From: Dehalococcoidia bacterium
GTDB taxonomy: Bacteria; Chloroflexota; Dehalococcoidia; Dehalococcoidales; W693
Assembly: GCA_011170385.1 (NCBI GenBank)
Contig: DUFE01000021.1
Coordinates: forward strand, 1-7,405
Direction: 5' to 3'
Length of the DNA: 7,405 nt
In this document: positions 1-6,036 of the stretch, piece by piece
Layout: every line of letters begins with the position of its first letter
How positions within the stretch are numbered: position 1 is the first letter of the stretch
Position numbers and translations under genes: made by a program
The notes under the pieces: generated by a model
Database searches by the model: none
What the model was told of the DNA's origin: nothing
What the model saw: the letters and a program-made list of their open reading frames with translations, nothing else

Positions 1-177
1 CAGGGTCTTGAACCTCCTTAGGGCTTCTTTTGCCTGCGCCTTGCAATCGCGGCGGGGTGAGCCCAGCGTCAGCAGCAGCTCGACGACTTCATAGTCGTGA
101 AAGCCGTCCAACCCCGCGTACAGAAACCTCTCCCGTAGCCTCTTGCGGTGCCCTTCTTTAGTTTCATCGGCAGGCAT
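1..177 (-). CDS. radC: RadC family protein (UPF0758), N-terminal part, cut by the window edge
   Basis: Reading the minus strand from an ATG at 177 gives 59 codons that continue past the left edge, so the C-terminal part is missing. The translation begins MPADETKEGHRKRLRERF and continues through YAGLDGFHDYEVVELLL and RRDCKAQAKEALRRF. This is the typical N-terminal helical region of RadC proteins (GHRxRLRxRF, then a DYExxELLL-like helix). RadC proteins normally continue into an HhH segment and a JAB/MPN metal-binding domain, which lie outside the window, so catalytic residues cannot be judged. The family is historically linked to DNA repair, but its biochemical role is unsettled. An AGGTGA Shine-Dalgarno sits 8 nt before the ATG. 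The gene lies 72 bp downstream of dnaE in the same direction and has its own candidate promoter in the gap. The family call is confident; the function is not. Confidence 0.85.
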   Translation of the reverse strand, partial: MPADETKEGHRKRLRERFLYAGLDGFHDYEVVELLLTLGSPRRDCKAQAKEALRRFKTL

Positions 178-184
178 TGTCTAT

Positions 185-191
185 TTCACCT
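185..191 (-). promoter_or_regulatory. Ribosome binding site of radC
   Basis: The minus strand reads CAGGTGA followed by AATAGACA and then ATG. The AGGTGA core is about 8 nt from the start codon, which supports the ATG at 177. Confidence 0.6.
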
Positions 192-213
192 GACAGATAA
201 GACATCGCGCACA

Positions 214-222
214 ATTCTAGCA
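214..222 (-). promoter_or_regulatory. Extended -10 promoter for radC
   Basis: On the minus strand TGCTAGAAT is an extended -10 element (TGn plus TAGAAT, one mismatch to TATAAT). No convincing -35 hexamer lies 16-18 bp upstream, which is usual for extended -10 promoters. The predicted start of transcription is near 207, giving a leader of about 30 nt that contains the Shine-Dalgarno. The element lies in the 72-bp gap between dnaE and radC, so radC may be expressed both on its own and by read-through from dnaE. Confidence 0.45.
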
Positions 223-249
223 CCGGGAAGCACCACAAGGCTAGCCCCC

Positions 250-3200
250 TTACTCCCGTTTTATCCCGTCCTCGCCGATTAAACCGGCAAGCCGCCGGTG
301 GAGTTCGGGGCAGTATTCAACACGCAAACCGTTCATCTTAAGCCTGAAGACTTTCTTACCGTTATCTATCACCAGGCTGACTTCGTCTTCACCGGGGAAG
401 TTTCGAAGAATAGCGACAATTTCGTGCAGACCGGCTATATCGCCTCTCTTATCACCGGTCTGTTCCAGTTTGATAACCAGCCGATGGGCTTCGGGTGCTG
501 CCTTCTCGACTTCCGCAGCAACCAATCTTTCTCTTTCGGGCACTCTTTCCGGTTCCTTCCTCTTTTTTTTCGTAGCCGGCGACGCTTCAGGCAATGGTAG
601 AGCAATAATCCCTTCGCCACCGGTTTCGCCCGTCTGGTAATGGCGTGCATGCTCACAAACAACCTGCACCCGGTCGCCCCTCAGCCTCACCTTGCCGTCT
701 ACCAGCAGAATATTCCCTTCCTTCCACAGCTCCCTGGTAGCGGCATATACCCGCGACCAGGCCATAACCTCTATCTGGCCATCCAGGTCTTCCAGCACGA
801 CGCTGGCAGACTGCTGACCATCCCTGGTGATCAGGCCGTGCACCGATGCCACCATACCGGCGACACTGACCGTCTGGTTTTCCATTTCGGCATCCACCTG
901 CCCACAGAGCGTGGTGTTATCCGCCGCCGCCTGTCTGACGAACGGGCTGAAGGGGTGCTCCGAGAGATATACCCCCAGTAGCTCCTTCTCCCAACCCAGT
1001 ATCTCCTTCCTGGAGACTTCGGCGGACTCCATATCGAGGCTGGTCATGGGGACATCGACAGCCTCTCCCCACAGGTCAAACATCGTCGTTTGTCCCGTCT
1101 CCTTAAGTTTCTGTTGCCGCTGCGATAGCGATAAAACAAGTCCGATGTTAGCCAGTAAGGTACCCCGCTCGCCTAGCGAGTCCAGGGCGCCGGCTTTGAT
1201 AAGGCTTTCTATCACCCGCCTGTTGATACCACTTAAATCTGCGCGGCGGCACAGATCTTCGATAGACTTGTACTCGCCTTCCCTATCGCGCTCGGTGATT
1301 ACCGGCTCCATCGCACCGGCACCTACATTCTTAACCGCCGCCAGCCCAAAACGGATGGCATACGTACCATCGCTTTGCCTCTCCACGATGAAGCTGGCCT
1401 GAGAGCGGTTGATATCGGGCGGCAAAACCTTAATGCCCAGTCGGCGGCAGTCGGCGACGGCGGTGGCTATTTTTTCCGTATGGTCGGCACATGCAATCAT
1501 CAGCGCCGCCAGATACTCCACCGGGTAGTTCGCCTTAAGATAGGCGGTACGGTAGGCGATGAGGGCATAGCTTACGGCGTGAGCCTTGTTAAAGGCATAG
1601 CCGGCAAAGGGCTCTATCAACTTGAATACCTCGTCGGCAATATCAGCAGAGAACCCGTTTTTCCTGGCGCCGCTTATGAAGTTACGCTTCTCCTTCTTCA
1701 TGACATCAGCGATCTTCTTACCCATCGCCTTGCGGAAGATGTCCGCCTGTCCCAGGCTATAGCCTGCAAAGGTGCGCACGATGAACAGCACCTGCTCCTG
1801 GTAGACGATAACCCCGTAGGTCTCTTTAAGGATTTCCGACAGGGCGGGGTGGGGATACTGGATCGGCTCCAGCCCGTGCTTGGCTTTGATAAAGCGGGGT
1901 ATCTGCTCCATCGGTCCCGGGCGGTAGAGCGCGACCATAGCAGCTATATCGCTGAAAGTGGATGGCTTGAGCTCCTTGATGTATCGTCGCATGCCGCTGC
2001 CTTCCAGCTGGAAGACGCCGGTGGTTTCGCCCTGGGATAGCAGCTCGAAGGTTTTAGCATCGCCCAGCGGGATGTTATGAAGATCGATGTCAACACCGTG
2101 GATTTCGCTTATAATTTCCCTGGCTTTGCCAAGAATAGTCAGGTTAGCCAGACCTAGGAAGTCCATCTGTAGCAACCCGATGTGGGCGATATCCTCCATG
2201 GCAAACTGGGTCATAACCAGCTCGTGGTTGCTGCTGCGGCTTAAACGCTGCAAGGGGGTATGCATGGTAAGTGGTTCGCTGGATATGACAACCCCGGCGG
2301 CATGAGTACTGGCGTGACGGGCAACCCCCTCCACACCACGGGCGGAATCCACCAGGTTCTTGACTACGGCATCGCTATGATATATATCTCTCAATTCCCG
2401 GTTCTCTTCCAGCGCCCGGTCCAGGGTCATGCCCGGTGCGAACGGCACCAGACGGGCGACGCGGTCGACATCGCCATAGGGCATCCCCAGCGCCCGCCCG
2501 GCGTCCCGTATCGCCGCCCGAGCACCCAGCGTACCGAAGGTGATAATCTGGGCGACATGGTCCTGCCCATACTTCTGCGACACATAGCCGATAACCTCGT
2601 CACGGCGGTAGTCTTCGAAGTCCAGGTCTATATCAGGCATCTCCCGCCGCTCCATGTTGAGGAAGCGCTCGAAGACGAGCCCGTTCTCGATAGGGTCTAT
2701 TTCAGTAATACCCAGGCAGTGAAGGACTATGCTGGAGGCGGCGCTGCCACGGACATTAAAGAGTATATTGTTCTGCTTGGCGTAAGAAATAATATCCCAG
2801 ACGACCAGAAAATAGTTAGCGAACTCGGTTTTCTCAATTACTTCAAGCTCGTAAGCAAGCTGTTTGGTTATCTCTTGAGTGGGTTGAGGATAGAACTCCG
2901 GTAGCCCTTTATAGCAAATGTCCGCCAGATACTGGTCAGCCGACCTGCCCCCGGGTATCCCTATTTCCGGCAGGTGGAGACGCCCGAACTCCAGCTCCAG
3001 GTCGCATATCTCTGCAATCTTTTCCGTGTTTTCCAGAGCCTGGGGGATATCGCTGAAAAGCTCCGCCATCTCCTGCGGGCTTTTAAGGTAAAAGCCATCG
3101 TCAGCCATTTTCTTTCTCTTATCATCCAGTATGGATGAATTAGTGCCGATGCACATCAATAAATCCTGGGCTTTGGCATCCTCCCGGTTAATATAGTGGA

Positions 3201-3804
3201 CATCATTGGTCGCCACCAGGGGGATATCCAGCTCTTCGCTCATAGGAATAAGGACCTTGTTTACTTGCTCCAGTTCGGGGATTGGGTGACGCTGTATCTC
3301 AAGGTAAAAATCACCGAAGGTCTGCTTGTACCACAGAGCTGCCTGCTTCGCTTCTTCATAACGCCCTTCCAGCACCAGGCGCGGCACCTCGCCGGCGATA
3401 CAGGATGTAAGGGCGACCAGCCCCTGATGGTGCTGCTCCAGAATCTCTTTATCCATCCTCGGCTTGTAGTAAAAGCCCTCCAGGTGTGCCTTGGTAATCA
3501 GCTGGATAAGATTGTGATAGCCGATCTGGTCTTTCGCCAGCAGGACGATGTGGTAGCTGCTCTTATCGGCGGCGGTGCGGCTAAAACGGCTGCCTAGGGC
3601 GATATAAGCCTCGCAGCCGATGATGGGTTTTATGCCCGCTTCTTTTGCGGCGGAGTAAAACTGTATGGCACCGTGTAGCACGCCGTGGTCGGTTATGGCC
3701 AAGGTGCCCATGCCCAGTTCCTTAGCCCTGGCAACCAGCTGGGGAATACGGCACATACCATCGAGCAGGCTGTATTCGGTATGAACATGGAGATGGGTGA
3801 ACAT
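250..3804 (-). CDS. dnaE: DNA polymerase III subunit alpha (replicative polymerase)
   Basis: The 1184-residue protein is the catalytic subunit of the replicative DNA polymerase, a DnaE-type C-family enzyme. An N-terminal PHP domain starts MFTHLHVHTEYSLLDG, and its metal ligands all appear present: H6, H8, D39, H40, E65, H85, C135, D201 and H203. The polymerase core has PDIDLDF (D391, D393) and MDFLGL (D548), the expected catalytic aspartates. A helix-hairpin-helix/fingers region lies around 815-880, a sliding-clamp motif QTTMF at 905-909, and an OB fold around 979-1052. A charged linker follows near 1078-1105, then a C-terminal domain. Length is usual for DnaE1. I chose the ATG at 3804 because it gives the family N-terminus, has GAGGTG just upstream, and lies about 22 nt after a predicted transcription start. 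A TTG 24 bp further upstream would add eight residues that do not fit the family and would fall at the transcription start itself. No intein or frameshift is seen. Confidence 0.98.
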   Translation of the reverse strand: MFTHLHVHTEYSLLDGMCRIPQLVARAKELGMGTLAITDHGVLHGAIQFYSAAKEAGIKPIIGCEAYIALGSRFSRTAADKSSYHIVLLAKDQIGYHNLIQLITKAHLEGFYYKPRMDKEILEQHHQGLVALTSCIAGEVPRLVLEGRYEEAKQAALWYKQTFGDFYLEIQRHPIPELEQVNKVLIPMSEELDIPLVATNDVHYINREDAKAQDLLMCIGTNSSILDDKRKKMADDGFYLKSPQEMAELFSDIPQALENTEKIAEICDLELEFGRLHLPEIGIPGGRSADQYLADICYKGLPEFYPQPTQEITKQLAYELEVIEKTEFANYFLVVWDIISYAKQNNILFNVRGSAASSIVLHCLGITEIDPIENGLVFERFLNMERREMPDIDLDFEDYRRDEVIGYVSQKYGQDHVAQIITFGTLGARAAIRDAGRALGMPYGDVDRVARLVPFAPGMTLDRALEENRELRDIYHSDAVVKNLVDSARGVEGVARHASTHAAGVVISSEPLTMHTPLQRLSRSSNHELVMTQFAMEDIAHIGLLQMDFLGLANLTILGKAREIISEIHGVDIDLHNIPLGDAKTFELLSQGETTGVFQLEGSGMRRYIKELKPSTFSDIAAMVALYRPGPMEQIPRFIKAKHGLEPIQYPHPALSEILKETYGVIVYQEQVLFIVRTFAGYSLGQADIFRKAMGKKIADVMKKEKRNFISGARKNGFSADIADEVFKLIEPFAGYAFNKAHAVSYALIAYRTAYLKANYPVEYLAALMIACADHTEKIATAVADCRRLGIKVLPPDINRSQASFIVERQSDGTYAIRFGLAAVKNVGAGAMEPVITERDREGEYKSIEDLCRRADLSGINRRVIESLIKAGALDSLGERGTLLANIGLVLSLSQRQQKLKETGQTTMFDLWGEAVDVPMTSLDMESAEVSRKEILGWEKELLGVYLSEHPFSPFVRQAAADNTTLCGQVDAEMENQTVSVAGMVASVHGLITRDGQQSASVVLEDLDGQIEVMAWSRVYAATRELWKEGNILLVDGKVRLRGDRVQVVCEHARHYQTGETGGEGIIALPLPEASPATKKKRKEPERVPERERLVAAEVEKAAPEAHRLVIKLEQTGDKRGDIAGLHEIVAILRNFPGEDEVSLVIDNGKKVFRLKMNGLRVEYCPELHRRLAGLIGEDGIKRE

Positions 3805-3806
3805 AG

Positions 3807-3812
3807 CACCTC
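3807..3812 (-). promoter_or_regulatory. Ribosome binding site deciding the dnaE start
   Basis: The minus strand reads GTAGAGGTGCT directly before ATG. The AGAGGT/GAGGTG core is only 2-4 nt from the start codon, a short but usable spacing. It supports the ATG at 3804 over the upstream TTG at 3828, which lacks a comparable site. Confidence 0.55.
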
Positions 3813-3833
3813 TACCGGAAGAAATCAACAGAG

Positions 3834-3842
3834 ATTATAGCA
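3834..3842 (-). promoter_or_regulatory. Extended -10 promoter for dnaE
   Basis: The minus strand carries TGCTATAAT, a perfect TATAAT hexamer with the TGn extension. No good TTGACA-like -35 is found 15-18 bp upstream, as expected when an extended -10 compensates. Transcription is predicted to start near 3827, giving a leader of about 22 nt. The element resembles the one before radC (TGCTAGAAT). Confidence 0.6.
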
Positions 3843-3878
3843 CAACCAGCCACTTTAAGCCCCCCGTTTTTATAGCTA

Positions 3879-3894
3879 ACCGGACAAAACCGGT
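3879..3894. repeat. Short inverted repeat in the dnaE/DUF1461 divergent gap
   Basis: ACCGG, six bases (acaaaa), then CCGGT form a perfect 5-bp inverted repeat between the two divergent genes, upstream of the dnaE -10 element. It could be an operator half-site pair, but arms this short can arise by chance in sequence of this composition. Confidence 0.25.
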
Positions 3895-3954
3895 GCATAA
3901 CTTTGTTATTTTTATGTCCCCTAAGCAAAATTATGCTTTCTATGCCTAAAAGTG

Positions 3955-3960
3955 TAAAAT
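3955..3960 (+). promoter_or_regulatory. Possible -10 element of the DUF1461 gene
   Basis: TAAAAT lies 10 nt before the ATG at 3971 and has no good -35 partner. No Shine-Dalgarno precedes that ATG. If this element is used, transcription would begin about 3-4 nt before the start codon or at it, giving a nearly leaderless mRNA. This is a weak inference from spacing alone. Confidence 0.25.
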
Positions 3961-3970
3961 CAGAACCGCA

Positions 3971-4678
3971 ATGGAAAGAGTAAGAAGCACCCTTGTCACC
4001 GCCACCCGGTGGCTGTTCATACTCTGCCTGCCGGCGTTGATACTTTCCGCCGTCATAGGCATCGCTCTCAACAGCAAGTGGTTATACGAATACGGCTTCG
4101 AAAAATACGACGTCGGGCAGACCACCGGGCTGGAGGACAGCGAACTGGAAAAGGTCCCCGATGTATTTATAAACTACTTCAACTCGGATGAGGAATATAT
4201 AGACCTTATCGTAGTTAAAAACGGCGAATCCCTTGTCCTCTTCAATGAACGGGAGATAGCCCATATCAAAGACGTTAAGGGATTAATCCGGCTGGACTAT
4301 CGGATTTTATTGGCTACCGGTAGCTATGTGCTGCTCTACGCCGTCATAAGCCTCTGCTGGTTGTCAGAGGAATGCCGCCGTCAACTGGCAAAGGCAACGG
4401 TTATAGGCAGTGGTATTACCCTTGGCTTGATCGGGGCACTGGGGCTATCGGCGGCGCTTGATTTCGACAGTTTCTTCCGGCAGTTCCACCTCATCTCCTT
4501 TTCCAATGATCTGTGGCTGCTCGACCCATCCAGAGACTATCTGATAATGCTCTTCCCCCAGGGCTTCTGGTACGACACTACCATCTTCGCAACCCTGGCG
4601 ATGGTGGGGTTGGTGATAATAATCGGCGGGGTGGCCGGTGGTTATCTGCTATACCGCCGGAGGCAGGGTATACTGTAA
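3971..4678 (+). CDS. TIGR01906/DUF1461 family integral membrane protein, function unknown
   Basis: The 235-residue protein has four predicted membrane segments at about 13-33, 112-131, 141-162 and 205-228. A long loop of about 75 residues lies between the first two, and the C-terminus is positively charged (YRRRQ). The family signatures are recognisable: YEYGFEKYDV near 39-48, LFNEREIAHIKDVKGL at 90-105, LDFD at 163-166, and FSNDLWLLDPSRDYLIMLFP at 177-196. These match the uncharacterised family TIGR01906 (DUF1461), found in Firmicutes, Chloroflexota and others. The two conserved loops probably lie on the same, likely outer, face of the membrane, which is an inference from topology. The reaction or partner is unknown. 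The ATG at 3971 has no clear Shine-Dalgarno; the nearby upstream ATG and GTG are in other frames. The gene is divergent from dnaE, and its 3' end overlaps the next gene, which is convergent. Confidence 0.85.
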   Translation: MERVRSTLVTATRWLFILCLPALILSAVIGIALNSKWLYEYGFEKYDVGQTTGLEDSELEKVPDVFINYFNSDEEYIDLIVVKNGESLVLFNEREIAHIKDVKGLIRLDYRILLATGSYVLLYAVISLCWLSEECRRQLAKATVIGSGITLGLIGALGLSAALDFDSFFRQFHLISFSNDLWLLDPSRDYLIMLFPQGFWYDTTIFATLAMVGLVIIIGGVAGGYLLYRRRQGIL

Positions 4679-5124
4679 AGAACACGGTCCCAGCTATTAC
4701 CGGCCAGGTTACCCAATCGTATCATCTTGAGGTACAGGTGGATATGCTCCATCTCCTGTTGTGAATAATGCTTTTCTAGTTCATCCATAGCTTCGGCTTC
4801 CGGCTGCCCATCGTTCTCCGCCCAGAGCCGGGCATAGAGAATAGCCGGCAATTCACGTGGAGGGCAATCGCCGAATTCTCCCGACAATAGCTGTTCCAGT
4901 TCAACCCGGCTGATACCGTGCTTAAGAGCCTCTGCGCTGTGAGCATGTGCGCAGTATCGGCAGTCGTTCACCGCAGTTACCGCCAGCATAAGGCGCTCCC
5001 GAAAAGCCGGTGAAACCACCCCCGAACGCATTGCCTCTCTTATTCGGCGCCAGTTTCCTAACAAACCGAATGTCTCTTTTAAGAACTGCCCGGGGCTGCG
5101 GAAGGTTCTTTTTCTGAAGGGCAC
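4642..5124 (-). CDS. Carboxymuconolactone decarboxylase / AhpD-like family protein
   Basis: The 160-residue, all-helical protein carries the AhpD-type redox motif in the segment VNDCRYCAHAHSAEAL: C55, C58 and H62 in the C-x2-C-x3-H spacing. E43 lies 12 residues before the first cysteine, as the proton-relay glutamate does in Mycobacterium AhpD. AhpD proteins are thiol peroxidase/adaptor enzymes that reduce partner peroxiredoxins; the wider family also includes decarboxylases that lack the cysteines. The presence of both cysteines favours a redox role here, while the physiological partner is unknown. The start is a GTG at 5124, three codons after an in-frame TGA, with only a weak GGAT ribosome site. 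The gene is downstream of, and parallel to, the ferritin-like gene. Its last 12 codons plus stop overlap the convergent DUF1461 gene by 37 bp. Confidence 0.85.
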   Translation of the reverse strand: MPFRKRTFRSPGQFLKETFGLLGNWRRIREAMRSGVVSPAFRERLMLAVTAVNDCRYCAHAHSAEALKHGISRVELEQLLSGEFGDCPPRELPAILYARLWAENDGQPEAEAMDELEKHYSQQEMEHIHLYLKMIRLGNLAGNSWDRVLYSIPCLRRYSR

Positions 5125-5145
5125 TTTTATTCATCCGATGCAAGG

Positions 5146-5172
5146 TATTCAGTCTATATAGTCAATATAGTC
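5146..5172. repeat. Three tandem 9-bp repeats upstream of the AhpD-like gene
   Basis: On the plus strand the units are TATTCAGTC, TATATAGTC and AATATAGTC, that is, three head-to-tail copies of about TATATAGTC. They lie 21-48 bp upstream of the GTG start at 5124, in the AT-rich stretch where its promoter must be. No clear pair of sigma70 hexamers stands out there. The repeats could be a regulator-binding array or a slippage product. Confidence 0.5.
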
Positions 5173-5174
5173 TT

Positions 5175-5201
5175 CATAATAAAGCCGTTGCTGCGGCAAC
5201 G
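5175..5201 (-). terminator. Possible weak terminator after the ferritin-like gene
   Basis: A perfect 6-bp GC-rich stem (CGTTGC / GCAACG, loop of four) lies at 5186-5201. On the minus strand it is followed by GGC and then the T-rich tract TTTATTAT. It sits about 65 bp past the ferritin-like stop codon. The stem is short and the T run is interrupted, so termination would be partial and some transcripts may continue into the AhpD-like gene. Confidence 0.4.
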
Positions 5202-5266
5202 CCATTTAAGACACCAGCCGCACCGGCAATAGTTCAGTATAATATGCAAATCCCAAAACAGCTTGA

Positions 5267-5704
5267 CTATAAACCCAGCAGAGTCTTGATTTCGGAGATG
5301 TGCTCCTGTTCATCCTGGATAATATGCCGTATCGAATGCTCTATCTGGAAGTATTCGTATTTGAGCTCGTCTTTCATCGCCCTTGCTTTATCCAGTATCT
5401 TCAGATAGAAATCGACGGCTTCCTTTTCATCGGCCAGGTTGGTTTCCAGAATCCCCTTCACGTCTTTAGCCGGGTGCGCCTGTGCCATACTCATAGAAGG
5501 TACCCCACCCAAGTAAGCACCGATAAGCTCGCGGAGAAGCTCGGCATGCTTTCTTTCGTCGTCGGCTATCTCCTTGAGCCTCTCGATTATCGGCTCTGAA
5601 TCAAGCCCATCAACTAACTCGGCATGGGACAGATATTGAATCATCGCCTGGTGCTCCATCTCCAGAGCCTGGTTCAACATTTTGGTCAGTTCTTCTTTTG
5701 CCAT
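5267..5704 (-). CDS. Ferritin-like diiron protein (bacterioferritin/rubrerythrin-like)
   Basis: The 145-residue protein folds as a four-helix bundle by pattern. It shows the carboxylate/histidine diiron ligands of the ferritin superfamily: E17 in helix A (LEMEHQA), E50xxH53 in helix B (DDERKHAE), E93 or E95 in helix C (ADEKEAVDFY), and E132xxH135 in helix D (DEQEHISEI). The E17-E50 and E50-E93 spacings equal those of bacterioferritin, while the last helix is a few residues further along. There is no rubredoxin domain, so it is not a classical rubrerythrin, and I see no obvious haem-ligand methionine assignment. Likely roles are iron storage or peroxide/oxygen detoxification in the cytoplasm. 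The start is firm: ATG at 5704 with AAGGAGGTGA 6 nt upstream. It is divergent from the zinc-finger mini-protein gene and upstream of the AhpD-like gene on the same strand. The superfamily call is sure; the subfamily is open. Confidence 0.88.
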   Translation of the reverse strand: MAKEELTKMLNQALEMEHQAMIQYLSHAELVDGLDSEPIIERLKEIADDERKHAELLRELIGAYLGGVPSMSMAQAHPAKDVKGILETNLADEKEAVDFYLKILDKARAMKDELKYEYFQIEHSIRHIIQDEQEHISEIKTLLGL

Positions 5705-5710
5705 AACCGT

Positions 5711-5720
5711 TCACCTCCTT
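5711..5720 (-). promoter_or_regulatory. Consensus ribosome binding site of the ferritin-like gene
   Basis: The minus strand reads AAGGAGGTGA, an extensive match to the 3' end of 16S rRNA, 6 nt before the ATG. It is the strongest ribosome binding site in the window and predicts high translation. Confidence 0.85.
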
Positions 5721-5726
5721 TTCTCA

Positions 5727-5755
5727 ATTCTACCCGAAGAGTTCACTGCCTGCAA
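5727..5755 (-). promoter_or_regulatory. Candidate sigma70 promoter of the ferritin-like gene
   Basis: On the minus strand TTGCAG (5750-5755), a 17-bp spacer and TAGAAT (5727-5732) form a plausible pair; the -10 has one mismatch and the -35 three. The predicted start is near 5720, giving a very short leader that opens with the Shine-Dalgarno. Confidence 0.4.
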
Positions 5756-5821
5756 TAGCATCTAAAGGAATAAATCTGGCTATTTTTACCAAAAACCAGA
5801 GTCAAGGATGTTTAAATGGTA

Positions 5822-5827
5822 TATAAT
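5822..5827 (+). promoter_or_regulatory. -10 element of the CxxCxGxG mini-protein gene
   Basis: A perfect TATAAT without a convincing -35 hexamer. Transcription from about 5834 would leave a leader of about 37 nt before the ATG at 5871. It would exclude the upstream in-frame ATG at 5808, which supports the shorter reading of that gene. Confidence 0.4.
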
Positions 5828-5870
5828 CAGGCGGTACTATAGATTAGAATCGAGAGGTGGTGAGGCGGGA

Positions 5871-6035
5871 ATGGAGATAATATCGAAATGCCCCGTTTGC
5901 AAGGGAAGCGGCAAGGTTCCCAGAGAGCTACCATTCGGCGCCAACCCGAAGGCGCCGACCACACGTGCCGACAAGGCAGGCATAAAAGCCTGCCCCAACT
6001 GCCAGGGGAGCGGCAGTATCGGCATAAAGAAATAG
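5871..6035 (+). CDS. Small DnaJ-type CxxCxGxG zinc-finger protein (54 residues)
   Basis: The 54-residue protein begins MEIISKCPVCKGSGKV and near its end has CPNCQGSGSIG. It thus has two CxxCxGxG motifs with cysteines C7, C10, C41 and C44. These repeats are the zinc-binding signature of the DnaJ cysteine-rich domain, where two such motifs form one zinc site. A protein this small is probably little more than one such finger with a 26-residue linker rich in P, A, K and R. Its role is unknown; chaperone-like or RNA/protein-binding functions are guesses. I prefer the ATG at 5871 over the in-frame ATG at 5808 because a TATAAT lies between them and GAGGTGGTGAGG precedes 5871. The gene is divergent from the ferritin-like gene, and its stop is one base from the stop of the convergent 36-residue gene. 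Confidence 0.7.
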   Translation: MEIISKCPVCKGSGKVPRELPFGANPKAPTTRADKAGIKACPNCQGSGSIGIKK

Positions 6036-6036
6036 A

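Noticed and set aside
217..244. Inverted repeat CTAGC...GCTAG as a dnaE terminator
   Set aside because: The arms are only 5 bp with an 18-bp loop and no T tract follows, so a stable terminator hairpin is unlikely.
298..3597. Many plus-strand and shifted-frame open reading frames of 70-220 codons across dnaE
   Set aside because: They are antisense or out-of-frame shadows of a confidently identified DnaE; none shows a recognisable domain or a convincing ribosome site.
3805..3828. N-terminal extension of DnaE from the TTG at 3828
   Set aside because: The eight added residues do not fit the family, and the TTG coincides with the predicted transcription start.
4922..5143. Minus-strand 73-codon frame beginning MHRMNKSALQ over the AhpD-like gene start
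   Set aside because: It overlaps the AhpD-like coding region in another frame. Its ATG is near the GTG start, but the protein is low in family character, whereas the AhpD-like frame has the full C-x2-C-x3-H motif.
5237..5243. TATAAT on the plus strand next to the ferritin-like stop codon
   Set aside because: There is no -35 partner, and it would only drive antisense transcription; AT-rich intergenic DNA often contains this hexamer.
5808..5870. N-terminal extension of the zinc-finger mini-protein from the ATG at 5808
   Set aside because: A TATAAT at 5822-5827 lies after that ATG, and the added residues (MFKWYIIRRYYRLESR...) look like translated promoter sequence; the ATG at 5871 has a ribosome site.
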